The notes beneath the pieces were generated by a model. It saw only the letters and a list, made by a program, of their open reading frames with translations, was not told the origin of the DNA and ran no database searches. A DNA stretch of 31,515 nt, from assembly GCA_900550385.1 (NCBI GenBank), contig URRZ01000015.1:1-31515 (forward strand). The letters are read 5' to 3'. The stretch is from an uncultured Coriobacteriaceae bacterium (GTDB lineage: Bacteria > Actinomycetota > Coriobacteriia > Coriobacteriales > Eggerthellaceae). This document shows, piece by piece, positions 15,385-23,750 of the stretch (within the stretch, counting starts at the first letter, position 1; each line of letters starts with the position of its first letter). The position numbers and the translations under genes were made by a program.

Positions 15385-16634
15385 TGCGCGTGATCATCGT
15401 AGGATTGGGTCCCGGCGATCTCTCGCTGTCGACGACTCGTGCGTTGGATGCCATCGCCGAGGCGGATGCCGTCATCGGCGCGAGGCGTCTGATCGAGGAG
15501 GTATCCGACTCGCTGCCTTTGAAGAAGGGGGCGTCCGTCCACGCATTGGTCCGCACCTCCGAGATCGTGTCCCTCATGCGCTCCCATCCGGAATGGAAGC
15601 TTGTTTGCGTGGTGATGAGTGGTGATGTCGGGCTGTTCAGCGGGGCGCGGGCGCTGCGCGAGGCGCTTTCCGCCGACCCGTCGTTTCAGATCGACGAGAT
15701 CCCGGGCGTCTCGTCGGCGCAGCTTTTCGCGGCGCGGCTGGGACGGCCTTGGCAGCAGTGGCGCTTCGAGAGCGCCCATGGCGTGGCGTGCGACATCGAG
15801 GCGCTGGTGCTGCGGGGTGATCCGTTGTTCCTGGTGACCGGCGGCGACAACACCGTCGCGTCGCTGTGCGCGCGCTTGACCGAAGCCGGCTTCGGCGATG
15901 CCCCGGTCGCGGTGGGCGAGCGTCTGTCCTACGAGGACGAGCGCATCACCTGCGCCTCGGCGGCCGAGCTTGCCGAAAGGGCGTTCGATCCGCTGTCGGT
16001 GATGCTGGTCGATCCTCCGCGGCGCGAGGCGCGCTGGCCGTGGCGCACAGGAGGCATTCCCGACGACATGTTCGAGCGGGGCGAGGCTCCCATGACCAAG
16101 CAGGAGGTGCGCGCGGTCGCCCTCTCCAAGCTGCGCGTGGGGGCTTCCGACACGCTCTACGACATCGGCGCCGGCACGGGTTCGGTGACGGTGGAGATGG
16201 CCCTGTCCGCGCCGTTCGGATCGGTGATCGCGATCGAGCGGCATCCCGAGGACGCGGCGCTGGTCGAGCGCAACGTGCGCACGTTCGGGCTGGGCAACGT
16301 TTCGGTGGTCGCCGGGGCGGCTCCGGATGTTTTCAAGGGGCTGCCTGCGCCCGACGCGGCGTTCGTGGGGGGAAGCGGCGGTCGGCTGCCCGAGATCCTC
16401 GACGCCTTGCTTGAAGCCAATCCCCGTGTGCGCGTCTGCGTGCCGTGCGTGACTCTGGAGACGCTCGCCCAAGCGACCGAGCTGCTGTCGGACGGGCGCT
16501 TCGAGGGCTTCGAGGCGGTGTGCGTTTCGATCAGCCGCGCGGCAAGCGCCGGACGATACCACTTGATGCGCGCGCTCAACCCGGTGCATATCGTGTCGGC
16601 GCAAGGCGCGATGGGGGATGGGCTCCATGCTTGA
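15384..16634 (+). CDS. cbiET: Fused cobalt-precorrin-7 C5-methyltransferase / cobalt-precorrin-6B C15-methyltransferase
   Basis: A 416-residue two-domain protein equivalent to CobL. The CbiE part (residues 1 to about 215) begins IIVGLGPGDLSLST and contains VMSGDVGLFSGARAL and PGVSSAQLFAARLG. The CbiT part starts near DDMFERGEAPMTKQEVRAVALSKL (about residue 225) and has the SAM-binding motif DIGAGTGSVTVEMAL near residue 259. Together they methylate C-5 and C-15 and decarboxylate the ring-C acetate. The fusion is common in actinobacteria. The domain order is normal. Confidence 0.95.
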   Translation: MRVIIVGLGPGDLSLSTTRALDAIAEADAVIGARRLIEEVSDSLPLKKGASVHALVRTSEIVSLMRSHPEWKLVCVVMSGDVGLFSGARALREALSADPSFQIDEIPGVSSAQLFAARLGRPWQQWRFESAHGVACDIEALVLRGDPLFLVTGGDNTVASLCARLTEAGFGDAPVAVGERLSYEDERITCASAAELAERAFDPLSVMLVDPPRREARWPWRTGGIPDDMFERGEAPMTKQEVRAVALSKLRVGASDTLYDIGAGTGSVTVEMALSAPFGSVIAIERHPEDAALVERNVRTFGLGNVSVVAGAAPDVFKGLPAPDAAFVGGSGGRLPEILDALLEANPRVRVCVPCVTLETLAQATELLSDGRFEGFEAVCVSISRAASAGRYHLMRALNPVHIVSAQGAMGDGLHA

Positions 16635-18021
16635 TATCCCCCGCCTGCTGATATGCGCTCCTTCGAGCGGCACGGGAAAAACGACGATCACCTGCGGAAT
16701 CCTGCAGGCGTTGACGGACCGGGGGCTGACGCCCGCCGCGTTCAAATGCGGCCCCGATTACATCGATCCTCAATTCCACCGTCGCGTGGTCGGCGTGCGC
16801 AGCGGCAATCTGGACACGTTCTTCTCCGATGACGGCACCGTCCGGTCGCTGATGGCGCGCGGCGCCGAGGGGTGCGACATGGCCGTGGTGGAAAGCGCCA
16901 TGGGGTATTACGACGGGGTCGCCGGTATCGAGCTGCGCGGAAGCGGCTACGACGTGGCGCGCGCGACGCGGACGCCTGCGGTCCTGGTCGTGGACGCGCG
17001 CGGCGCCTCGCTTTCGCTTGCGGCGACCATCGCGGGGTTCGCCTCCTTCGCCGATGATGCCCGGATCGCCGGCGTGATCCTCAATCGCTGCTCCAAAGGG
17101 GTGCATGATCGGCTTCGCTCGGTCATCGAGCAGAAGACGGGGGTGCCGGTTGTCGGCTATGTCCCGCGGGACGACCTGTTCACGCTGCAGAGCCGCCATC
17201 TGGGGTTGGTGGGCGCCGACGAGGTCGCCGACCTCCGCCGTTGGCTTCGCGATGTGACCGCCGCTTTGGAGCGGACGGTGGACATCGACGCGTTGATCGG
17301 CATCGCGCGATCCGCCCCCGGGCTGGATGCTGTGCCCTATCGGGTGGAGCCTGTCTGCGAGGGCGTGCGCCTGGGAATCGCGCGAGACGCCGCGTTCAAC
17401 TTCTACTACGCGGAGAACCTGCGCATGTTGGAGGATCTTGGCGTCGAGCTCGTCGATTTCAGCCCCCTGTCCGACGAGGGGCTTCCGCCCGACATCGACG
17501 GGCTGTATTTGGGCGGAGGCTATCCCGAGCTCCATGCGCGCGAGCTGTCGGAGAACGCATCGATGCGCGAGGAGGTCCGCAGGGCGGTGGAGGACGGCAT
17601 GCCGACGGTCGCCGAATGCGGGGGCTTTTTGTATCTTCAGCATCAGTTGGCGGATGCCGAAGGCGCGCTGCGGCCCATGGCCGGAGCGCTGCCGGGGACC
17701 GCAGGCAACCTGGGCAAACTGCGTCAGTTCGGCTACGTGACGGTGACGGCCCGGGCGGAGTGCGTGTGCTGCGAGGCGGGCGAGTCCATCCGGGCGCACG
17801 AGTTTCATTATTGGCATTCCGATGCGCAAGGGGACGCGTTCGTGGCGCGCAAGCCCTCCAGTTCGGCTTCGTGGCCCTGCATCGTCGCCACGGATTCGCT
17901 GATGGCGGGATTCCCCCACGTGTACTACCCGGCGAACCCCTCGTTCGCGCGCAGGTTCGTCGAGGCGATGGCGCGCCGACGGGCCAAGCGCACGGTGGGG
18001 ATCGACGGCGCGGAAGGATGA
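16627..18021 (+). CDS. cbiA: Cobyrinic acid a,c-diamide synthase
   Basis: A 464-residue glutamine- and ATP-dependent amidase that amidates the a and c side chains of cobyrinic acid. ATG 16627 is chosen because GGGGG lies 9 bases upstream; ATG 16618 would add three residues. The P-loop-like CAPSSGTGKTTIT is N-terminal, followed by KCGPDYIDPQFH. The C-terminal class I amidotransferase has GGGYPELHARELSEN, the nucleophile Cys near residue 331 in VAECGGFLYL, and a late EFHYWHS segment. Its start overlaps the end of cbiET. A 77-base gap follows before cobT. Confidence 0.95.
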   Translation: MLDIPRLLICAPSSGTGKTTITCGILQALTDRGLTPAAFKCGPDYIDPQFHRRVVGVRSGNLDTFFSDDGTVRSLMARGAEGCDMAVVESAMGYYDGVAGIELRGSGYDVARATRTPAVLVVDARGASLSLAATIAGFASFADDARIAGVILNRCSKGVHDRLRSVIEQKTGVPVVGYVPRDDLFTLQSRHLGLVGADEVADLRRWLRDVTAALERTVDIDALIGIARSAPGLDAVPYRVEPVCEGVRLGIARDAAFNFYYAENLRMLEDLGVELVDFSPLSDEGLPPDIDGLYLGGGYPELHARELSENASMREEVRRAVEDGMPTVAECGGFLYLQHQLADAEGALRPMAGALPGTAGNLGKLRQFGYVTVTARAECVCCEAGESIRAHEFHYWHSDAQGDAFVARKPSSSASWPCIVATDSLMAGFPHVYYPANPSFARRFVEAMARRRAKRTVGIDGAEG

Positions 18022-18022
18022 G

Positions 18023-18049
18023 CCGCCATCCGGCTATGCCCGATGGCGG
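18023..18049 (+). other. Hairpin between cbiA and cobT
   Basis: CCGCCATC (18023-18030) pairs perfectly with GATGGCGG (18042-18049) across an 11-base loop, directly after the cbiA stop. There is no T-run. It lies in the only sizeable gap of the operon (18022-18098) and might stabilise or attenuate one part of the transcript. Confidence 0.5.
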
Positions 18050-18098
18050 ATAAGGGACGAGGATCGGCTCGCAAAGGGGCCGTAAGAGGGAGGAAAGA

Positions 18099-19259
18099 TT
18101 GTCGGCTATGGAAGAGCGATCGAGGGAGACGCAGCAAGAGCATGCGCTTGTGGACGAGTTGCAGGCGGCCGTGGCGCAGCTACCTCGTGATGGCGCGCTC
18201 GACCGCGTGAGCGAGCTGCTTGCGGGCATCGCCCCTGCGGACGAGAAGGCGGCGCGTGAGACGCGGGAGTGCTGGGACGCCCTGGCCAAGCCGCTTGACG
18301 GCCTGGGGATGATCGAGGACGCGGTGTGCCGCATCGCCGCCGCACAAGGAAGCTGCCGCGTGCGCGCCGAGCGCAGGATGGTGGCGGTGTTCTGCGCGGA
18401 CAACGGCGTGGTGGCGCAAGGGGTCTCGCAAAGCGGCCCGGAGGTCACCGCTTCGGTCGCACGTGGGCTTTGCGAGCGCAGCACCAGCGTGTGCGTCATG
18501 GCGCACGCGGCCCGTTGCGCGGTGGCGCCCGTCGATGTCGGCATGCTGGAGGATGTCGATGCGGCCGGTCTGATCACGTCGAAAACCGCGCGGGGGACAG
18601 CCGATATCTCCCAGGGCCCGGCGATGTCGCGCGAGCAGGCAGCCCAGGCGATCCTCGTCGGCGCATGCGTCGCCCGGACGGCTGCTGAGGCGGGCGTGGA
18701 TGTGCTGCTGGCGGGCGAGATGGGGATCGCCAACACGACGACGAGCGCGGCGGTCGCCTGCGCGTTGCTGGGAGGCGATCCCGAGCGCCTGACGGGTCGC
18801 GGCGCGGGCCTGTCCTCGGAGGGCCTTGCACGCAAGGTCTCGGTCGTCCGCCGCGCGCTGAAGGTCAACCGCCCCGACGCGGATGATGCGCTCGACGTGA
18901 TCGCCAAGGTCGGCGGATTCGACATCGCCGCTATGTGCGGGTTCTATCTTGGCGCAGCGGCGTCGAAGCGCCCCGCCATCCTGGACGGCTTCATCTCCTG
19001 CGTGGCGGCTTTGTGTGCGGTGCGCTTGGCTCCGGAGGTCAGGGGGTATCTGATCGCCAGCCACCTGTCCGCGGAGCCGGCGGCGAAGGAGGTCCTCCTC
19101 GCGCTTGATCTGGAAGCGCCGATCCATGCCCGCCTTCATCTGGGCGAGGGTACGGGGGCCGTGGCGCTGCTTCCGCTGATCGACCTCGGCTTGGCGGTGT
19201 ACGGGGATTCGCGGACCTTCTCCACGGCGGGGATCGAAGCGTACGAGCACCTGTCGTAG
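18099..19259 (+). CDS. cobT: Nicotinate-nucleotide:dimethylbenzimidazole phosphoribosyltransferase
   Basis: A 386-residue enzyme that makes alpha-ribazole phosphate (or an analogue with another lower base) for the nucleotide loop. TTG 18099 sits 5 bases after GGGAGG; ATG 18108 in the same frame is 14 bases away, so TTG is favoured. Family motifs are FCADNGVVAQGVSQSGPEVT, LLAGEMGIANTTTSAAV, and the catalytic Glu near residue 350 in LHLGEGTGAVALLPLIDLGL. No dimethylbenzimidazole synthesis gene (bza or bluB) is visible nearby, so the base may be salvaged. It begins the nucleotide-loop half of the operon. Confidence 0.95.
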   Translation: MSAMEERSRETQQEHALVDELQAAVAQLPRDGALDRVSELLAGIAPADEKAARETRECWDALAKPLDGLGMIEDAVCRIAAAQGSCRVRAERRMVAVFCADNGVVAQGVSQSGPEVTASVARGLCERSTSVCVMAHAARCAVAPVDVGMLEDVDAAGLITSKTARGTADISQGPAMSREQAAQAILVGACVARTAAEAGVDVLLAGEMGIANTTTSAAVACALLGGDPERLTGRGAGLSSEGLARKVSVVRRALKVNRPDADDALDVIAKVGGFDIAAMCGFYLGAAASKRPAILDGFISCVAALCAVRLAPEVRGYLIASHLSAEPAAKEVLLALDLEAPIHARLHLGEGTGAVALLPLIDLGLAVYGDSRTFSTAGIEAYEHLS

Positions 19260-19288
19260 CTGCCGGTGCCGATGGAGAGACGGAAGCG

Positions 19289-19975
19289 ATGACGGATCCG
19301 AAAGACCATGCGATGGCGCCCGGGGTTTTGGTCCTTGGCGCGGCGGGCAGCGGCAAAAGCGCCTATGCGGAGCAGCTGTGCGTCGGCTCCGCCCGGACGC
19401 TCCGTGCCGGCTCGCTGTATCTGGCGACGATGCCCTCGGGGGGCGAGGACGCGCGCAGGCGCATAGAGCGCCATCAAAAGCTGCGCGAGGGCAAGGGGTT
19501 CGAGACCCTCGAGCTGCCTCAGCTGCTCTTCGGCACCGATGAGGGCATGCTCTTGCAGGCGCAAGGCGCGGCGGTGCTGCTCGAATGCGTGGGCACGCTC
19601 GTTGCCAACGAGCTGTTCGCGGAGGAGGGCGAGGTCTCCGATCGCAAGCGCGCCGAAATGGACGATGCCCGCCTGAGGGCCGTTTTGGGCGATGCCGCAT
19701 GGCGGGAGTGGCTGCGCGCCGCCTCGACGATGGACGGAAGGTGCGCTTCGTGCCTGAAACGCTGCCTGGCGGGCATCGCTTCGTGGTTGGAGGCAGCGGG
19801 CGAGATGGTGCTCGTCTCCAACGACGTCTTCGCCGATGACGGCGCCTACGACAAGGAGACCCTTGCCTACCGGGCGGTCCTGGGTGCTGCCAACTGCGTG
19901 CTCGCGCGGCGATGCGCCCGGGTCGTCGAGGTCGTTTGCGGAATACCGGTGGCGGTGAAAGGGGGATTGGAATGA
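19289..19975 (+). CDS. cobU: Adenosylcobinamide kinase/guanylyltransferase, divergent
   Basis: A 228-residue protein starting at ATG 19289 behind GGAGAG. It phosphorylates adenosylcobinamide and transfers GMP to it. The P-loop GAAGSGKS spans residues 17-24, and His62 in RRRIERHQKLREGKGFETLE aligns with the guanylylated histidine of CobU. The usual SNEVG-GIVP segment is replaced by VSNDVFADDGAYDKETLAYR, while the C-terminal VEVVCGIPVAVKG is retained. About 40 residues rich in charge and including CASC are inserted centrally compared with the compact enterobacterial enzyme. A second, shorter cobU-like gene carrying the missing motif lies downstream of cobS. Confidence 0.85.
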   Translation: MTDPKDHAMAPGVLVLGAAGSGKSAYAEQLCVGSARTLRAGSLYLATMPSGGEDARRRIERHQKLREGKGFETLELPQLLFGTDEGMLLQAQGAAVLLECVGTLVANELFAEEGEVSDRKRAEMDDARLRAVLGDAAWREWLRAASTMDGRCASCLKRCLAGIASWLEAAGEMVLVSNDVFADDGAYDKETLAYRAVLGAANCVLARRCARVVEVVCGIPVAVKGGLE

Positions 19976-20739
19976 AGTGGCTGCTTTCCATTGCCGTCGC
20001 CTTTGGCATGTATTCGCGCATCCCCGTGCCATCGGTCGCGTGGCGCGAGGACTCCATGCGCTATGCATTATGCGCGTTCCCGCTGGTCGGCGTCGCGCAG
20101 GGACTCCTCTGCGTCGCCTGGGGCGCGCTGTGCCTGGCGTTGGGCATCCCCGCGCTCCTGTGCGCGGCGGGGTTCCTTGCGCTTCCGTTGCTGGTGAACG
20201 GCGGCATCCATCTCGACGGCCTTGCCGACACCTCCGACGCGCTTGCGAGCCATGCGCCGCGTGAGCGCATGCTCGAGATCATGAAGGACTCCCATCTGGG
20301 CGCGTTCGGCGCCATCGCGCTGTGCGTGCATGTGATCCTGCTCTTCGCCGTTTTTGCCAGCTGGCGCTTCGATGTGGTGTCGCTGTGGTGCCTTCCGTGC
20401 ATCTTCGCTTTGAGCCGCGCGCTCTCGGGATGGGCGATCACGTTTTGGCCGCAGGCGCGCAAGCAGGGCATGGCGCGCAGCTTTTCGGACGGCGCCTCGC
20501 GCACGGCGGTCGGCGTCTTCGCCGCCCTGTTCTCGCTTGCCGCTGCGGCGGGCCTTGCCGTGGCGGGAGGAATCGCGGGAGGCGCGGCGGTGGCAGCCGC
20601 GCTGCTGATGGTCGCCTACTACCGCCACATCGCCCTTTCGCGATTCGGCGGTGTCACGGGCGATGTGGCGGGATGGTTTTTGCAATGGACGGAGTTCGCC
20701 TGCATCGCGGTGCTGGCGGTAGGAGGTGCGATCGCGTGA
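19972..20739 (+). CDS. cobS: Adenosylcobinamide-GDP ribazoletransferase (cobalamin synthase)
   Basis: A 255-residue integral membrane protein that joins adenosylcobinamide-GDP and alpha-ribazole (phosphate). ATG 19972 overlaps the cobU stop by 4 bases. Family landmarks are MYSRIPVP near residue 13, NGGIHLDGLADTSDALASH (about residues 75-93) with conserved acidic metal ligands, and MKDSHLGAFGAIAL. Several hydrophobic spans run to the end. Length is normal. Confidence 0.95.
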   Translation: MKWLLSIAVAFGMYSRIPVPSVAWREDSMRYALCAFPLVGVAQGLLCVAWGALCLALGIPALLCAAGFLALPLLVNGGIHLDGLADTSDALASHAPRERMLEIMKDSHLGAFGAIALCVHVILLFAVFASWRFDVVSLWCLPCIFALSRALSGWAITFWPQARKQGMARSFSDGASRTAVGVFAALFSLAAAAGLAVAGGIAGGAAVAAALLMVAYYRHIALSRFGGVTGDVAGWFLQWTEFACIAVLAVGGAIA

Positions 20740-21083
20740 TTCTGGTGGTGGGAGGGGCCTGCTCGGGCAAACGCGCATTCGTCGAGGACGCGCTGGGATA
20801 TGCACCGCAGGATTGCTCGGCCTGCGCGGAGGATTCCGCGCCGGTTGCCGTGGATGCGCAGGATATGGCGCGCGAGCGCTCGAAAGAGGATCTTCTCGCG
20901 CTTTTGAAGGACAAGCGCGTCGTGGTGTGCGACGAGGTGGGATGCGGGATCGTCCCTCTCGATCCCGAGGACCGCGCATGGCGCGAGCGCGTGGGCCGGC
21001 TTTGCTGCGATCTTGCCGTCCATGCCGATACGGTGGTTCGCATGGTGTGCGGGATCCCGCAGGTCATCAAGGGGTCGCTATGA
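20736..21083 (+). CDS. Short CobU-like protein (second cobinamide kinase paralogue)
   Basis: A 115-residue protein starting with GTG 20736, overlapping cobS and cobC by 4 bases each. It keeps a P-loop-like GGACSGKR (residues 6-13). The DEVGCGIVPLDPEDRAWRERVGRL segment (from residue 66) and the C-terminal VRMVCGIPQVIKGSL correspond to the last third of CobU. The middle of CobU, including the RHQ histidine used for guanylylation, is absent. It complements what the longer cobU product lacks, so the two may form one heteromeric enzyme. Alternatively it is a degenerate duplicate, although the exact overlaps and intact frame argue for use. Confidence 0.75.
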   Translation: MILVVGGACSGKRAFVEDALGYAPQDCSACAEDSAPVAVDAQDMARERSKEDLLALLKDKRVVVCDEVGCGIVPLDPEDRAWRERVGRLCCDLAVHADTVVRMVCGIPQVIKGSL

Positions 21084-21679
21084 GGATCGACCTTGTTCGG
21101 CACGGCATGACGCCGGGCAACGAGCAGCGGCGGTACGTGGGAGGATCCACTGACGAGGGCCTCTCCGCAGAGGGCAGGTCGCGTTTGCGCGCCGCCTGCG
21201 CCGATGCGTCGGTTGCGCGCGTGTACTCAAGCACGCTCAAGCGGACCGTCCAAACCGCGCAGATCCTCTTTCCCGAAGCGGGAATCGTCCCCCTCCGCGA
21301 TCTTCGCGAGATGGAGTTCGGCTCCTTTGAGGGGAAGAACGCCGACGAGCTTGCGGAAGACGCCTCCTATCGCGCATGGGTCGACGGCGGTTGCGTGGGC
21401 GCATGCCCCGGAGGGGAGAGCCGTTCCGAGTTCGCGGCGCGGTGCGTCCGCGCGTTCGTCGACCACGTGAAGAGAGAGGAGCGGTTCGGCGCCGAGCGCA
21501 CGGTGTTCGTCGTCCATGGCGGCACCATCATGGCGATACTCTCCGAATTGGCGGAGCCGGCGATAGGGTATTTCGAGGCGTCGGTTCCGCCGGGCGGCAG
21601 GTGGGTGTGCGAGTGGGACGGCGATAGGTTGACGGATGCCCGGCGTTTGGTCGAAGGGACGGCGCCATGCTCACGGTAG
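21080..21679 (+). CDS. cobC: Alpha-ribazole phosphatase / histidine phosphatase family protein
   Basis: A 199-residue phosphoglycerate-mutase-like phosphatase. The catalytic motif LVRHGMTPGNEQRRYVGG is at the N-terminus, the acidic EMEFGSFEGKNADEL follows near residue 80, and the second histidine is in VVHGGTIMAIL. In this operon it most likely removes the 5' phosphate from alpha-ribazole phosphate or cobalamin phosphate. Other histidine phosphatase substrates are possible, but position supports the assignment. Overlaps the short cobU-like gene by 4 bases and cbiB by 13. Confidence 0.88.
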   Translation: MRIDLVRHGMTPGNEQRRYVGGSTDEGLSAEGRSRLRAACADASVARVYSSTLKRTVQTAQILFPEAGIVPLRDLREMEFGSFEGKNADELAEDASYRAWVDGGCVGACPGGESRSEFAARCVRAFVDHVKREERFGAERTVFVVHGGTIMAILSELAEPAIGYFEASVPPGGRWVCEWDGDRLTDARRLVEGTAPCSR

Positions 21680-22647
21680 CTGCCGTCGTCGCGGGTTTTC
21701 TCCTCGATGCGCTTCTGGGGGATCCTCGCCGCATACCCCATCCGATCGTCGCGATGGGCAATGCGATAGCGTGGCTTGAGCCGCGGCTGCGCGCCGCGTT
21801 TCCCGATACGCCATCGGGCGCTCGGCGTGCCGGCGTGGTCCTGGTCGCCGTTCTGTGCGCGGGATCGTTCGGGGCGACGTGGTGCTTGATCGCCGTCGCG
21901 GGCCTCGTCCATCCCCTTTTGGGTTTCGCCGTGGAAGCGTGGCTGTGCTACCAGGCGCTTGCCGCCTGCGAGCTGCGTCGCCAGAGCATGCGCGTGGTGA
22001 GGGAGCTGACACGGGAGGGCCTGCCTGCAGCGCGCCGCGCGGTCGGTATGATCGTCGGGCGCGATACCGAGGCGCTTGACGAGCGGGGCGTGCTGAAGGC
22101 GGCGGTGGAGACCGTCGCCGAGAACACGGCGGATGGCGTTGTCGGTCCGCTGGTGTACCTGATTGTCGGCGGAGCGCCGCTGGGCATGCTGTACAAAGCC
22201 GTGAACACCATGGACTCGATGGTCGGATACAAAAACGAGCGCTACCTCGATTTCGGCCGTGCCGCGGCGCGCGTCGACGACGTGCTCGGCTTCGTTCCCG
22301 CACGGCTTGCGGCTCTGTGCATGATCGCCGCCGCACCCGCCGCGGGGCTTTCCGCCAAAGGGGCGTGGCGCATTTGGCGCCGCGATCGGTTCAATCACGC
22401 AAGCCCCAATTCCGCCCAAACCGAATCGGCGATGGCGGGGGCGCTGGGCGTCGAGCTGGCGGGCAGCGCGGTGTATTTCGGAAAGCTGGTCGAAAAGCCC
22501 ACGATGGGCGATGCGACCAGGCCGATCGAGAGAGAGGATGTGCGCCGGGCCAATCGGCTCATGGTGCTGGCAAGCGCGCTTTCCCTGGTCGTTTTGGGCG
22601 GCGCGCGCATCGCGCTCGTCGTAGCGGCAGGAGCGATGGCGTGGTAA
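21667..22647 (+). CDS. cbiB: Adenosylcobinamide-phosphate synthase
   Basis: A 326-residue membrane protein that attaches aminopropanol or its phosphate to adenosylcobyric acid. It shows the family start GFLLDALLGDPRRIPHPIVAMGNAIAWLEPRLR, the ENTADGVVGPLVYLIVGGAPLGMLYKAVNTMDSMVGY segment (about residues 155-190), and HASPNSAQTESAMAGALGVELAG. It precedes cobD, which supplies the aminopropanol phosphate. Confidence 0.95.
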   Translation: MLTVAAVVAGFLLDALLGDPRRIPHPIVAMGNAIAWLEPRLRAAFPDTPSGARRAGVVLVAVLCAGSFGATWCLIAVAGLVHPLLGFAVEAWLCYQALAACELRRQSMRVVRELTREGLPAARRAVGMIVGRDTEALDERGVLKAAVETVAENTADGVVGPLVYLIVGGAPLGMLYKAVNTMDSMVGYKNERYLDFGRAAARVDDVLGFVPARLAALCMIAAAPAAGLSAKGAWRIWRRDRFNHASPNSAQTESAMAGALGVELAGSAVYFGKLVEKPTMGDATRPIEREDVRRANRLMVLASALSLVVLGGARIALVVAAGAMAW

Positions 22648-22658
22648 GGATGGATGCG

Positions 22659-23750
22659 ATGAGACGATGCGACGGACTGCCTCCCCATGGAGGGGATATC
22701 GAGGCCTTCGAGCGGTGCTACGGATGCCGCCCGCTCGACTTTTCCGTCAACACGAACCCGTACGGCTTGTCGCCCGCCGCGCGGAAGGCGGCGATAGGGG
22801 CGTTGGACCATGCCGACCGCTATCCCGACCCCCATTGCCGAGGCCTCGTGGCGGCGCTCGCTCGGCGCAACGGAGTCGATTCGAGCGGGGTGCTGGTGGG
22901 AAACGGCGCGACAGATGTGATGTTTCGCCTGATGAGGGCGTTGTCTCCTACGAGAGCGCTCGTGTGCGCCCCGACGTTTTCCGAATACGAGCGGGCATGC
23001 GCGCGCGTGGGCTGCTCCGTGGAGGCGTACGCTTTGGACCCCTCGCGCGACTATCTGCTGGACGAGGGCATCCTCGAGCGGCTGGACGGCGTCGATGTCG
23101 TCTTCCTGTGCGAGCCGAACAATCCCACCGGCCAGCTTGACGATCCGTCCTTGCTGCGGCGCGTGCTGTCGCGTTGCGAGGAGTCGGGATGCGTGCTGGT
23201 GGTGGACGAGTGCTTCAACGGGTTTCTCGCCAAGCCCGAGGAGGCGAGCATCCGCGGCCTCGTCCCCGATCATCCGCGGCTTGCGGTGATCGACGCGCTC
23301 ACCAAGACGCACGGGATGGCGGGGTTGCGACTGGGATACGCCCTGTGCTCCGACGCCGATCTCGTCGCCCGCGCTTGGGCGGCGGGGGTTCCCTGGTCCG
23401 TCTCGGTCATCGCGCAGGAGGCGGGATGCGCGGCTTTGGGGGACGAGGAGCACGTCGAGCGGGCGCGTGAGCTGGTGGCGCGGGAGCGGCCGATTATGGC
23501 GGAGGAGCTTGCGTCGATGGGGCTGGAGGTCATCCCCTCTCAGGCGAATTACCTCACCGCCCGCGCGCCGGTTTCCGATCTGCCCGCCCGCCTTGCCAGA
23601 AGGGGCGTCATGGTGCGCGATTGCGGCACCTATGACGGACTGCCCGACGGCTGCGTGAGGTTTGCGGTCAGATTGCCGGAGGAGAATCGCCGCCTGGTCG
23701 AAGCGGTGCGCGAGGCGCTGGCGGACGAAGGAAGAGGGGAGGCGCGATGA
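22659..23750 (+). CDS. cobD: L-threonine-O-3-phosphate decarboxylase
   Basis: A 363-residue PLP-dependent enzyme producing (R)-1-amino-2-propanol phosphate for the CbiB reaction. ATG 22659 is chosen (AAGGA 8 bases upstream, product beginning MRRCDGLPPHGGD). GTG 22641 also has AGGAG at good spacing and would overlap cbiB, so the start is uncertain by 6 codons. Landmarks are DFSVNTNPYGLSPAAR, GNGATDVMFRLM, CEPNNPTGQL, and the PLP lysine near residue 216 in LTKTHGMAGLRLGYAL. A histidinol-phosphate aminotransferase is the near relative; operon position and the TKTHG form favour CobD. Confidence 0.92.
   Translation: MRRCDGLPPHGGDIEAFERCYGCRPLDFSVNTNPYGLSPAARKAAIGALDHADRYPDPHCRGLVAALARRNGVDSSGVLVGNGATDVMFRLMRALSPTRALVCAPTFSEYERACARVGCSVEAYALDPSRDYLLDEGILERLDGVDVVFLCEPNNPTGQLDDPSLLRRVLSRCEESGCVLVVDECFNGFLAKPEEASIRGLVPDHPRLAVIDALTKTHGMAGLRLGYALCSDADLVARAWAAGVPWSVSVIAQEAGCAALGDEEHVERARELVARERPIMAEELASMGLEVIPSQANYLTARAPVSDLPARLARRGVMVRDCGTYDGLPDGCVRFAVRLPEENRRLVEAVREALADEGRGEAR

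Noticed and set aside
18180..20057. 625-codon minus-strand open frame opposite cobT and cobU
   Set aside because: Arg/Pro/His-rich composition and no ribosome site or motif; the plus-strand genes are certain.
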